64,000 bases of DNA, taken from Paludisphaera rhizosphaerae. Its GTDB lineage: Bacteria; Planctomycetota; Planctomycetia; Isosphaerales; Isosphaeraceae. The notes under the pieces were generated by a model. It was not told the origin of the DNA, searched no databases, and was given only the letters and a program-made list of their open reading frames with translations. The DNA is taken from contig NZ_JAALCR010000014.1 of NCBI RefSeq assembly GCF_011065895.1, positions 62,001 to 126,000 of the forward strand, written 5' to 3'. Made by a program: the position numbers and the translations under genes. Numbering within the stretch: the first letter of the stretch is position 1; each line of letters starts with the position of its first letter. Below, one piece after another: positions 52,144 to 61,700 of this stretch.

Positions 52144-52325
52144 GCCGCCCCGCAGCCGCCTCCGCCGCCGACCGGAGGCCGTGCCCTCTGTGTTCAGCGA
52201 CCTCCCCTCGGCTCCGCGACGGCGGCCGGACGCCGGCGTGGGAATGCCCGCGCTGCGGCGTCGTCTTCGGGTCGGTCAAGGCAGTGGCCCTGAGACGCAC
52301 AACGGCCGCGGAGGCGATGCGATGA
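52140..52325 (+). CDS. small zinc-ribbon protein
   Basis: A 61-residue protein starting at GTG 52140, which overlaps the previous stop (GTGA). It contains RRPCPLCSATSPRLRDGGRTPAWECPRCGVVFGS, a compact CxxC...CxxC zinc ribbon, and ends KAVALRRTTAAEAMR. Its TGA overlaps the ATG of the next gene (ATGA). Such coupled overlaps are typical of phage-like gene packing. Confidence 0.55.
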   Translation: MSRPAAASAADRRPCPLCSATSPRLRDGGRTPAWECPRCGVVFGSVKAVALRRTTAAEAMR

Positions 52326-52585
52326 TCCCGCCCATCCCGAAGACCCCGGAGCAAGCCTGGGCGTTCCACGGGCAGCTCGGCGGCGTTCTGCCCACAAACA
52401 CGCGCAAGCCCTGGCCGGGGCTGTACGTCGTCTGCGGCCATGACGTCGAGCCGGAGACGTACCGCGTGAGCCTGCTGTGGGTCCATCCCTACGGCAGGCC
52501 GGACGACGCGAGGCCGATCCTGCCCGGTTGGTTCTACGTGACGAAGCCCGAGGCCCTGCGGTTCGTCGATCCTCGGAGGAATTGA
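52322..52585 (+). CDS. hypothetical protein of the element
   Basis: An 87-residue protein (MIPPIPKTPEQAWAFHGQLGGVLPTNTRKPWPG...) with LYVVCGHDVEPETYRVSLLWVHPYG and a final PEALRFVDPRRN. It is probably a compact beta-rich protein. Its start overlaps the preceding stop and it lies one base before the next gene. I do not recognise a family. Confidence 0.55.
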   Translation: MIPPIPKTPEQAWAFHGQLGGVLPTNTRKPWPGLYVVCGHDVEPETYRVSLLWVHPYGRPDDARPILPGWFYVTKPEALRFVDPRRN

Positions 52586-52586
52586 C

Positions 52587-53012
52587 ATGGCCGGCGAGCT
52601 GCTGAGGAAGTACCAGGGCATCCAGGACCGGCTCGACGACCTCTCGCCGCTCGAGCCCCGGCTGCGGCAGATCTACACCGACGGCAAGCGCGAGCAGTTG
52701 CTCCAGGGGAAGGACGCCCAGGGCGGCGACTTCGTCCCGGTCAAGCCGTCGACGGTGAAGACCCGGGGCGGCGCCGGCCCGCCGCTCGCGCCGCACGGCG
52801 AGGCGTCATGGATCGTCTCGGGCTACCGGGTCTGGTTCGAGCGGATCCCGGCGACGCTCCGAATCATCGCCGGCTGGTCGCTCGACTGGGTCAAGTACCA
52901 CGAGGCCGGAACCCGCCACATGCCGAAACGCGACCCCGGCGGGTTCCGCGAACAGGACCGGCGAGCGGCGTTCGACGCCCTCCGGAAGTGGATCTACAGG
53001 GGGGAGAGATGA
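52587..53012 (+). CDS. phage virion morphogenesis-like protein (Mu gpG type)
   Basis: A 141-residue protein. The helical N-terminus is followed by VKPSTVKTRGGAGPPLAPHGEASWIVSGYRVWF and a C-terminal part WVKYHEAGTRHMPKRDPGGFREQDRRAAFDALRKWI. The H-x-x-G...PxR arrangement is reminiscent of tail-completion proteins of the Mu gpG group, which act in tail/head joining. The match is by pattern only. A strong ggaggaattgac ribosome site precedes the ATG. Its TGA overlaps the next ATG. Confidence 0.55.
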   Translation: MAGELLRKYQGIQDRLDDLSPLEPRLRQIYTDGKREQLLQGKDAQGGDFVPVKPSTVKTRGGAGPPLAPHGEASWIVSGYRVWFERIPATLRIIAGWSLDWVKYHEAGTRHMPKRDPGGFREQDRRAAFDALRKWIYRGER

Positions 53013-53320
53013 GCGACGCGAAGCCCGACGACGGACCGCAGGCCGAACCATCGGACGTCCCCAGCCCCGAAGAGCTGGCCGCCATCATGGCCAGCGTCGA
53101 CGAGACGCTGGAGGAGGCGAGGAAGGCCGTCGACGTTCGGCCTGATGCGTCGGCCGTCGGGACGGGCATCAACGCGAGGATGGCGGCCTATCACGCCGCC
53201 GGAGCGCTGCTGAACCTGGGGGTTCCTCCTTCGTTCGTGGCGAGGCTGGAGCACGTCGCGCTCGAGGTCGCTGGCGGCATATCCGACATGATCGACGACC
53301 GTCGCGACACCACGGAGTGA
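53009..53320 (+). CDS. hypothetical protein, possible tail assembly chaperone position
   Basis: A 103-residue acidic protein (MSDAKPDDGPQAEPSDVPSPEELAAIMASVDETLEEARKAV...) with a long helical middle. It lies between the gpG-like gene and the tape-measure-like gene, the place tail assembly chaperones often occupy. No motif proves this. Start and previous stop overlap (ATGA), and the ribosome site ggggagag is good. Confidence 0.5.
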   Translation: MSDAKPDDGPQAEPSDVPSPEELAAIMASVDETLEEARKAVDVRPDASAVGTGINARMAAYHAAGALLNLGVPPSFVARLEHVALEVAGGISDMIDDRRDTTE

Positions 53321-53326
53321 TCGACG

Positions 53327-54883
53327 ATGAGCTTCTTCGGCAACACGACCCAGGTCGACAAGCTGGTGATGCAAGTCGAGGGGCAATCCGCCCTGCGAGA
53401 AGCCAACGCCCTGCTGGAGAGGCAGAAGAAGGCCGTCCAGGACGTCATCGAATTCCACAAGATGGGATGGACGTCCTCCCAGCAGTACGCCCAGCAAATC
53501 CGCCAGGAGGTGGCGGCCCTCAAGGCGATGCAGGGCCAGGTCGACGCGCTGAATCGATCGTTCGGCGGAGGCACCTCCGCCGCGGCCAAGGCCCAGGGGG
53601 TCAATCAGCTCGCGTACGCGGTCCAGGACTTCACGTCCGTGTCCGGCGGCCTCGCCCAGAAGATGAACAGCGTCACGAACAATCTCCAGGTCTTCGCTGC
53701 ATCGATGGGCGTCGGCGGGGTCTGGTTCCTGGCCATCTCGGCGGCCATGGGGGCCATCCAGGCGGTCGCCAACAACTGGAACGAAATCGAGTCGTGGCTG
53801 ACCGGCATGCCCAGCATCGACCCCAAGAAGATCGCGGAGCAGGCGAAGGAGCTGGCGAAGAAACAGAAGGAGATGGCGGACGCCATCCAGGCGATCCGCG
53901 ACGAAGAGGACCAGGCCGACGATTCGACGAAGGTCGCCGAGAGGGTCAAGCAGGCCTCGATCGCGGTCGGCGGCTTCGACCGCGTGCGAAACTCGGTCGC
54001 CGCCCAGATGGCCGGCCAGTCGCCGGAGATCCGGGCGGCCGACGAAGCGGTGAGGAGGGCCCAAGCCGAGCAGGCGGCGGCGCAAAAGGCGCTCGCCGGC
54101 TCAGCCCCGGGCGCCGAATCCCGGATCGACTTGGAAGCTCGCCTTGGCGGTGCGAATTCGGCGTTGAAGCGGGCCCAGGACGCCGCGACGGCGGCGCGGC
54201 AGGGAGTCGACGGTAGGGCCCTGGAGTTGATCCAGAAGGCCCGAGCCGGCGACCCGGCCGCGGCCAGGGAGCTGGCCAGCCGGTTTCCGAATTCGCCGTT
54301 CGCCTTCGCCACCCCCGAGCAGGTGGCGACCGACGAGGCGCGGGCGGCCAAGACGAAGGAAGTCAACAAACTCGTCGACGAATACGCCCGGGACAACGAG
54401 GGCGTCGACGCCTCGATTGAGCGGGGCCGCAATCGCAAGAACGCCGAGGTGAAACGGCTTGAGGAGGCATACGCGGCCGGAAACGACGCGATCGACGCGG
54501 CGGACGCCAGGCCCGCGGCGAGGGTGAGGGTCGGCCAGCCGGCGCGGGGAGCGGCGGTGGCCGCCGTCCAGGACATGAGGGCCGATCAGCAGGCGATGTT
54601 CGCCCAGGTCATCAATCAGGAGACCGGGGGCCAGTTCGGGGCCGACGCCGTCGCCCAGGCCGCTGAGCAGATGGCCGGAATGGTCAATCGCGGCGTCGCC
54701 CCGATGGAGGCGGCCGCGGCGGCGATGCAGAATCTGGTCCAGGTTCAGGCGGCGGCGAACCAGCGGATGTTCCAACTCCAGTCGATGTTCGCGGGCATGG
54801 GCCAGCAGGCGGCCATGATGCAGCAGCAGATGATGCAGCAGCCGGCCATGGGCGGATTCAGCGGCATGCCGCGACAGTGGTGA
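53327..54883 (+). CDS. tape-measure-like protein
   Basis: A 518-residue helical protein. The first 110 residues (LVMQVEGQSALREANALLERQKKAVQDVI...) are coiled-coil-like. Residues 118-155 contain a hydrophobic segment (GVGGVWFLAISAAMGAIQAV), as in tail tape-measure proteins. Long Ala/Gln/Glu-rich helices follow, and the C-terminus is Gln/Met-rich (QQAAMMQQQMMQQPAM). The gene order (tail completion, small protein, tape measure, then a large hub-like gene) supports a phage-tail origin. It is short for a tape measure, which would imply a short tail. Confidence 0.6.
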   Translation: MSFFGNTTQVDKLVMQVEGQSALREANALLERQKKAVQDVIEFHKMGWTSSQQYAQQIRQEVAALKAMQGQVDALNRSFGGGTSAAAKAQGVNQLAYAVQDFTSVSGGLAQKMNSVTNNLQVFAASMGVGGVWFLAISAAMGAIQAVANNWNEIESWLTGMPSIDPKKIAEQAKELAKKQKEMADAIQAIRDEEDQADDSTKVAERVKQASIAVGGFDRVRNSVAAQMAGQSPEIRAADEAVRRAQAEQAAAQKALAGSAPGAESRIDLEARLGGANSALKRAQDAATAARQGVDGRALELIQKARAGDPAAARELASRFPNSPFAFATPEQVATDEARAAKTKEVNKLVDEYARDNEGVDASIERGRNRKNAEVKRLEEAYAAGNDAIDAADARPAARVRVGQPARGAAVAAVQDMRADQQAMFAQVINQETGGQFGADAVAQAAEQMAGMVNRGVAPMEAAAAAMQNLVQVQAAANQRMFQLQSMFAGMGQQAAMMQQQMMQQPAMGGFSGMPRQW

Positions 54884-54892
54884 GGGCCGACG

Positions 54893-57199
54893 ATGCCGGG
54901 CGTATTGACGATCGACGGGACCAATTACGACGTCGACGAGCGGAAAGCCAACAGCCTCATCGTCGACGCCTATTGCGCGTGGGAGTTGGAGCGGGGCGGA
55001 GACTCCTGGCTGGAGTTCCACGAGTATGCGGGAGGCCCCCAGCCCCGATTCCCGAGTCAGAAGCCGGTCGAATACCGCGACGGCGGGGGCGTTCTGCGGT
55101 TCAAGGGCGTCACGACGCTCGCACAGCCCGGCTACGACGAGGGCCGCACCTGGGGCTATCGCTGCGTCGGCCTCAAATACCTGATGAATCAGCGCCAGTT
55201 CACGTCGTCGGACTTCAGCGGCTCGATCGTGTTCAACGAGCCTTACGGCGACGGCGACGCCATCCCGTCGCGTCAGGGGAAGTCCATAGGGGAGATCGTC
55301 CAGGCCGTGATCGACATGAACGCCGCGTCCCTGGCGGCGATCGGCGTGTCCTCGGACTCGACGACCGAGGCCCAGCTCGCCCAGCTGACCCGCGTGCCGG
55401 TCGACGCCGTGGTGATCTCGGGCCAGCTCGCGGACGCGATGGAGCGGGTGCTCTTCACTTACTGCGGCAACGTCAGGATGGTGATCCTGCCGACCGGTCT
55501 GATCCGGTTCGTCGACGCGGCCGCCTTGGGCGAGGTCGGCGCGACCGCGGAGGCCCACACGCTGACGCTGGGGGATGACCCGATCGACGTCCCGCTGCTC
55601 CGACGCGACTGGTCGGGCTGCGCCCCGCGCGTCGTCGCCAGGGGCCAGGGCGACATCCGGCCGTTCAACGGCCGCCAGACGTCGGACGAGCTCCAGCCGG
55701 CTTGGACCGACCCTCAGCGGCTGTCCTGGAATGACGCAGCCTTCACGCACCCCGGGGACGCGTCCGACGTCGGGACCGTCACGACGACGGGCGGCCCCAC
55801 GTCGGTCACGATCCAGTCGAGCGACGGCTCGCGGACGTGGCCGGCGAACTTCTGGAACAAGCGCCAGGCCTGGATCCACCTCAAGAAGGCCACCGGGATC
55901 GGATTGAACTATTCGGTCAGCGTCCCGGTGACGGCCTGCGACGCGATGACGGCCGGCGGGACGGCGACGGTGACGCTCGGCGTCGAGCTGGAGAACTCGG
56001 CGTCCGACGCCTGGGATTCCTACGAGCTGATCGGCACGGCGGCGCCCCTGGAGGACGACGACGGGGATACCGGCCTGAACAACGTCTGGCGGCTGTTCAA
56101 CGTCGTCACCCCGGGCGGGTTCGTGGAACAGCACCTGGTGACGTCGTCCCCCACCCCGTTCCCGTTCTACGGGCTCAACAACGCCAGCGTGCAGCTCCTG
56201 AACGCTCCGGCCGCCCTGCTGGTGGGGAGCGACGGCGGAGCGATCCCCGCGACGTTCAAGATCATCCCCGAGAAGGGCCAGATCCTGTTCGACGAGCCGA
56301 TCGTGCGCGGGTTCACCAGCCGGGAGGACCTCGCGATCGGCGGAGCGGCCGTGACGCCGCCGGCCGACGTCCTGGTCCTGCTGCTCTACTCTCGCGGGGC
56401 CCTGGAGACGGCCTACCCTCCCGACGTCTCCGGAGTGCCGCAGTATGAGGGGACATCCCACACCGTCGCCGGGATGACCAACACTCGCGTCGAGGAAGTG
56501 CCGTCGTGGGGTTACATCGGGAACAAGGCGCAGATGCAGGCCCTCGCCCGGATGGTCCACAGGTCCATCAAGGACGTGCAGATCGAGGGCGGAGTTGCCT
56601 ACCTGGACCTGTACGACGACGTCCTGGATCCGGGCGACGGGCACACGCTGAGCTTCGCGGGGAGTTGCTACACGACCGGCGACGAGTCGATCGCGCTCTC
56701 CGTCCGCTCGGTCGTCGTGCGATTCGGCCACCAGGCCGGAGGCCCCCCGACGGTCACGGAGATGACGCTCAGCAACCGCGTCGATTGGATGACCGACCCG
56801 GGGATGTACACGCACTCCATGACCAGGCTGGGCGGCGGCCCGATGATGTTCTCCCAGCTCGACGGCGTCTTCGGCGTCGCGGCCCCCAACATCGACGCGG
56901 GCGGGTTCGGCGGCCCGTTCGGCTGGCAGGGCGACCCCATGGCGTTCACGGGCGGCGGTCCCGACGCCTCGGAGATCAACTGGCAAACCGGCAAGGACAT
57001 GCGATCGTCCCAGCCCGAAAAGTATGTCCGGGAGAAGTATCAGCCGGATACGACCCCCTCCGGGGGGCGAGGGTTTGCGGCTCGCGAGGCGAGGAAGGCC
57101 ACCGAACGCGAGGCCGCTCGGGCCCGCAGCAGGCTGTCGGAAGCCAGTCGGCGGAGTTCGCTCAGGGCCCTACGCAGGCACATTGACGATGAGGATTGA
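54893..57199 (+). CDS. large phage-tail hub/baseplate-like protein
   Basis: A 768-residue protein with no signal peptide. The first 250 residues are beta-rich (VLTIDGTNYDVDERKANSLIVDAYCAWELERGG..., VLRFKGVTTLAQPGYDEGRTWGYRCVGLKYL), resembling hub proteins by position only. The middle and end are also beta-rich (VTVTLGVELENSASDAWDSY..., TVTEMTLSNRVDW). The C-terminus is a Gly-rich part followed by a basic helical tail (AREARKATEREAARARSRL). The gene starts 9 bases after the tape-measure-like gene. I do not recognise a named family, so the call rests on gene order. Confidence 0.45.
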   Translation: MPGVLTIDGTNYDVDERKANSLIVDAYCAWELERGGDSWLEFHEYAGGPQPRFPSQKPVEYRDGGGVLRFKGVTTLAQPGYDEGRTWGYRCVGLKYLMNQRQFTSSDFSGSIVFNEPYGDGDAIPSRQGKSIGEIVQAVIDMNAASLAAIGVSSDSTTEAQLAQLTRVPVDAVVISGQLADAMERVLFTYCGNVRMVILPTGLIRFVDAAALGEVGATAEAHTLTLGDDPIDVPLLRRDWSGCAPRVVARGQGDIRPFNGRQTSDELQPAWTDPQRLSWNDAAFTHPGDASDVGTVTTTGGPTSVTIQSSDGSRTWPANFWNKRQAWIHLKKATGIGLNYSVSVPVTACDAMTAGGTATVTLGVELENSASDAWDSYELIGTAAPLEDDDGDTGLNNVWRLFNVVTPGGFVEQHLVTSSPTPFPFYGLNNASVQLLNAPAALLVGSDGGAIPATFKIIPEKGQILFDEPIVRGFTSREDLAIGGAAVTPPADVLVLLLYSRGALETAYPPDVSGVPQYEGTSHTVAGMTNTRVEEVPSWGYIGNKAQMQALARMVHRSIKDVQIEGGVAYLDLYDDVLDPGDGHTLSFAGSCYTTGDESIALSVRSVVVRFGHQAGGPPTVTEMTLSNRVDWMTDPGMYTHSMTRLGGGPMMFSQLDGVFGVAAPNIDAGGFGGPFGWQGDPMAFTGGGPDASEINWQTGKDMRSSQPEKYVREKYQPDTTPSGGRGFAAREARKATEREAARARSRLSEASRRSSLRALRRHIDDED

Positions 57200-57269
57200 G
57201 CCGACGGACGCCGACTCGCGTATAGGCCGGTGCATAGTTCGTGCGCTATATGACAGGGGAGTTGCGTCG

Positions 57270-57671
57270 ATGAAGGCCGTTCGGAGGTACGAACCTGAAC
57301 TCGACCCCGTCGAGGAACCGGCCGTAGACATCAAGGCGGTTGTCTATGCCTTGCACATGCACGGGAAGACGAACCAGGAGATCGTCCAGGCCTTGGACCT
57401 CAAGCCGAGCACGGTGAGCCGGTGGATCAACACCGCGTACGCGAAGGGGTTGATGGACAAGCTGGAGCGGCCGCGCGAGTTCGGCACGCGGTTGGAATGC
57501 ACCTGCCGCGAGGATCCGCTCGACCCGGACGGCCCGCCGATCGTCTGCGTCAACTGTTGCGCGTCCTCGAGAGACCACAATCCCAGGCTCCACGCCCCGC
57601 CCCTGCCGCGCGACAAGAAGCCGCCCGAGGACGACGGCCTGAAGGGCGGGACCGACAAGGGAGAAGCCTGA
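57270..57671 (+). CDS. helix-turn-helix protein with Cys cluster
   Basis: A 133-residue protein. MKAVRRYEPELDPVEEPAVDIKAVVYALHMHGKTNQEIVQALDLKPSTVSRWINTAYAKGLM forms a clear HTH of the type seen in recombinase, transposase and small-terminase proteins. A Cys cluster (CTCREDP...PPIVCVNCC) follows and could bind zinc. The ATG at 57270 has aggggag 9 bases upstream; an in-frame ATG at 57189 overlapping the preceding gene is the alternative. It may regulate or initiate a step of the element. Its TGA overlaps the next ATG. Confidence 0.6.
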   Translation: MKAVRRYEPELDPVEEPAVDIKAVVYALHMHGKTNQEIVQALDLKPSTVSRWINTAYAKGLMDKLERPREFGTRLECTCREDPLDPDGPPIVCVNCCASSRDHNPRLHAPPLPRDKKPPEDDGLKGGTDKGEA

Positions 57672-58000
57672 TGGAGATCGAAGCGGAGATCGAGCGGCTG
57701 AAGCGGCTCGTCGAGGCCACGGCCGAGACTCTGGGCGGGGCGTCGCCCCGCACGCTGAAGGAGTCCCCGTTCCGGCGATTCGGCCGCCAGTACAACAAGC
57801 TCCGCGACGAGACGGCGCGGCTGCTGCCGAACCTGTTGGGCCTCATGCCGTCGCGGGTGCCGGTCGGCCGGAAGGCGGAGTCGGGCGACACTTACATCGA
57901 CGCCCGATACCTCGAGATGCATTGCTACCTCGTGCAGCTCGGCGAGCTCCTGACGCCGGCCCCAGGCCTCTGTAGCCCAAAGGAAAGAGATTCAAGTTGA
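57671..58000 (+). CDS. small hypothetical protein of the element
   Basis: A 109-residue protein (MEIEAEIERLKRLVEATAETLGGASPRTLKESPFRRFGRQYNKLRDETARLLPNLLG...). The N-terminus is a coiled-coil-like helix and further helices follow, ending GLCSPKERDSS. Its ATG overlaps the TGA of the HTH gene. No family is recognised. It is the last tightly packed gene before a gap of more than 600 bases. Confidence 0.55.
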   Translation: MEIEAEIERLKRLVEATAETLGGASPRTLKESPFRRFGRQYNKLRDETARLLPNLLGLMPSRVPVGRKAESGDTYIDARYLEMHCYLVQLGELLTPAPGLCSPKERDSS

Positions 58001-58634
58001 GGAAGCGCGCGACGAGAGGTGGGGCTTGGCGCATCGGTCAATCAGAGACAACTTGACGTCGGCTCTAAAAGTTTTCTGGCCTGAACTTTAGGGTCGCGAG
58101 CCGTCGCCGTCCGCCGCATTCAGATCGACGGGATCCAACCGTCATTCCGCGACCTGAGGAGGCTCGGGATGGATCACGGCCTCGATGAGCCGCGTTGGAA
58201 TCGAGCCTACGGCCGACTCCGGATCGAATGCCAGCGTTCATCGAATCCAGGCATCGGCAGCCGACATCGTTGGGAAAAATTAATCATGACAAACGCCTAA
58301 TAGCTGGCCACGACGAATTTCTAAAGGATTCATGGATTTGCGTCGCCCGTCGGCGAGCGCGTCAGGGAGTGGTTTAACGCATCCGCGCCTCGACGTAGGT
58401 ACTGGGGGCTTGTACGTGAATATGGCTTGAGCGTATCAGTGGGTTCGGTCGTGACGATGGTATGGCCTTGCAACGCGATGTTCGCGAGCAAGGCGGTCGA
58501 CGACCCAACCTCCCCCGCGTCCTCGGACGCCTGAGGATCGAGACGATCGCGATCGAACGGCCCGCGGGACGCTTGCGTCCCTGCCCCGTTCGACGTGCGC
58601 GCCGATCCGAATGCCCGCATTCGAGAAGCCCGCC
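58001..58634. other. intergenic region before the giant protein
   Basis: I see no gene or RNA here. Small open frames are present but none has a ribosome site or a family. Parts at 58060-58100 and 58255-58335 are AT-richer than the surroundings and may hold the promoter of the giant gene. Confidence 0.4.
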
Positions 58635-58724
58635 ATGAGCCGCAATCCCGCCGAACGTCGTCGTACCCTCCAGGCCCGTCGCGCTCGCACGATGAGGGGG
58701 TTCGTCCCGTCGTTCCAGCCTCTT
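58635..58724 (+). other. N-terminal head of the giant protein, in another frame
   Basis: The frame from ATG 58635 reads MSRNPAERRRTLQARRARTMRGFVPSFQPL. This is the basic head plus F(V/R)PxxxPL that begins many exported planctomycete proteins. The matching second half of the motif, LEMRQLMAGQ, appears in the frame one base further on (from about 58723). Joining them needs a +1 shift at cttggag (58721-58727). Confidence 0.55.
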
Positions 58725-58728
58725 GGAG

Positions 58729-61700
58729 ATGCGGCAACTCATGGCCGGCCAGGTGTCCACGGGCTGGGCGCCGTCGGCCTCGGGTATCGGTTCGGTGCAG
58801 GTGTATTCGGCCAGCAGCTTGGAGGGGACGTCGGCGTCGTTCGTGAGAACGGACGCGACGACCCAGGGGGACTGGCTCGGGGTCTACGGCGGCGACGGCT
58901 ACAAGTTGGCGGGCGACGACACGGACGATCCGGACTACGCGACGGTCTCCATCGACGATGGGGTTGAGCACACGTGGGACCCCAATCCGGGCTCGTCGAC
59001 GACGCGGGCGTTGCAGCGGGCCGACGGCTCCGGACGGGTGGCGGCGACCTGGTTCAACACCTCGGAATTCGCGGTGGTCGTCGACGTGACGCCGACAGAC
59101 GAGGCGACCCACCGGATCAGCCTCTACCTGCTGGACTGGGACGCCGGCGGGCGTACGGAGCGGATCGACGTGGTGAGCCTGGCGACCGGCGACGTGCTGG
59201 ACAGCCGGAACGCGTCGGATTTCGCCGGCGGGGCGTACCTGACCTGGGACGTGCGCGGTGCGGTGCGGTTCCGGGTGGTCCACGACGGCGGGTCGAACGC
59301 GGTCGTCAGCGGCGTCTTCTTCGACCAGGTCCCCAACTCGGCGTCGGCGTCGTTCGTGAGGTCCGACGCGACGACGCAGGGCGACTGGATCGGTGCCTAC
59401 GGCGACGACGGCTACGTGCTGGCCGGCGACGCGGAATCCGAGCCGAACTATGCGACCGTCAGCTTCGACAACAAGCTCGACCACGTGTGGGACGGGGACG
59501 TCGACGCAGGGGAGACGCGGGCGTTGCAGAAGCCCGACGGGTCGGGACGCGTCGCCTCGGCCTGGTTCAATTCATCGCCGTTCGAGGTGATCGTCGACGT
59601 GACGCCGACGGACGACGCGACCCACCGGATCAGTCTGTACATGGTGGATTGGGACGGCGACAGTCGGATTGTCCGGATCGAGGTCGTCGATCCCGTGACG
59701 AGCGTGGTGTTGGATTCCCGAGAGGCGTCGCAATTTCACGACGGCCTCTACCAGACGTGGGACGTCCGCGGCTCGGTGCAGTTCCGCATCACCCGGGTGG
59801 GCGGCTCCAACGCCGTGGTCAGCGGGATCTTCTTCGACCCGGTCCCCGGAACGTCGACGGCCCCCGCCACACCCACGGGCGTCGCCGCATCGGCAGTGTC
59901 GGATTCGGCGGTGCAGGTGACGTGGACCGCCTCGGCGGGCGCCGACGGCTACACGATCGAACGGAGCGTCAACGGCACGAACTGGCTCCCGCTCGACACG
60001 ACGGTCGGGACGAACGCCACGAGTTACACGGACTCGAATTTGTCCGAAGGGACTCGCTTTTACTACCGCGTCGCGGCGACTAATGCATCGGGGACGTCCA
60101 CGTTCAGTGATCCGGAGTCCGCGTGGACGCGCTTGAAGGCTCCGACCGGATTGGCGGCCGCCCTCATCTCGGCCTCGAGAGTCGGACTGGCCTGGGTCGA
60201 CGTCTCGGGCCTGGAGACGGGCTACCTCGTGGAGCGGTCGTCGGACGGGACGAACTGGGGCGACCCGATCACGACGCCGGCGAATGCGACCAATGTGACG
60301 TTGACGGGCGCCTTCAGTTCGACGACCTACTTCCGAATTCAAGCCGTCGGGCCGGACGGCCGGATCTCCGAATGGTCTGCCCCCGTGACGTCGGCACCGG
60401 TTTTAGCCGCCCCGACGAATCTTTCGGCAACTCGGGCCTCCGCCACTCAGGTCAACCTGACCTGGATCGACAATTCCAGCGACGAGCAGAGCTTCGAGGT
60501 GGAGCGGTCGTCGAACAACGGATCGACGTGGGATGTCGCGACCGTAGGACCCGGTCAGACCACATACTCAACCACGGGATTGACCTCGGGAGTCACGTAC
60601 TTGTTCCGGGTTCGCGCCCGTGCCGCGTCGGACTCCTCGGCCTATTCGAACATTGTTTCGCTTAGTGTGTATGTCCCCGTCGGTGGAGCGCCGGCCAATC
60701 TGGCGGCGACCCCTTTAGACAAGGATCGGATCGGTCTCTCCTGGACCGATTCGAGCGGTGAGCTCGGCTACGAGATCGAGCGGCTTGTGTCCGGCGTCTG
60801 GACCCCGATCGCGTCCCCCCCGGCGGATGCGACGACGTGGCTCGATGATAACCTGAACGAGCTATGGCAGTATAATTATCGGATCCGGTCGTACGACGCG
60901 GCTGGCTATTCGAGTTACAGTTATGCTCCGGGGACGTGGACGCTGCTGGCGGCGCCGTCCGACTTCGTCGTTACGTTCGTCTCGCCGACTCGAGTTGATG
61001 CGACGTGGACGGATCGATCCAGCATGGAGAACGTCGGATTCCTGGTCGAGCAATCGTTCGATGGCATCGGCGGCTGGAACATCGTAGCTGGTCCGCCGGT
61101 GGACGCTGTCAGCACGTCGATCCCCGGGTCGTATTCCTCCAACGGGACGTACTCGGGCGAGTTCACGTCCGGCGCGACTTACCACTTCCGCATTCGAGCG
61201 GTGCGATGGTCGTCAGGGGTTTACACCTACTCGGACTATGCGACGGCGGTGCTGACGATTCCCGCGTTTCCGGCGAAGCCGGCCGGAGTGACGGCGACGA
61301 ACACCGGATCGTCGATCGATGTCGCATGGTCCGACGTATCGAACGAGACGGGGTATCGAGTCGAACGCCTCGCCGCGGGATCGAGCGTTTGGATGTACCT
61401 CGATTCCGTCGGAGCCGACGTAACATCCTACAAGGACTCTCGGAACCTGGCCGACAACACGCAGTACTCCTACCGCGTGACGGCCTATAACGCCGGCGGT
61501 TTTTCCATCACCAGCAACGACAGCGCATGGGAGTGGTCCTCGCCGACGGCTCCCGAAGGCCTGAGAGCTACGCTTGTCTCCGCCGACCGAATCGACATGG
61601 CTTGGATCGACCGATCCGCCGCCGAAACGGGTTATCGTCTGGATTGGTCGCGGGATGGATCGACTTGGACGTCGATCGATCTGGATCGGAACGTCGTCGC

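Noticed and set aside
54101-56986. A 961-codon minus-strand frame opposite the hub-like and tape-measure-like genes
   Set aside because: It crosses a gene boundary on the other strand and its composition is that of an antisense shadow in GC-rich DNA.
58974-60083. A 369-codon frame within the giant gene
   Set aside because: It is another frame of the giant protein gene; the first frame shows duplicated domains and FN3 motifs, whereas this one is Arg/Gly-rich without motifs.
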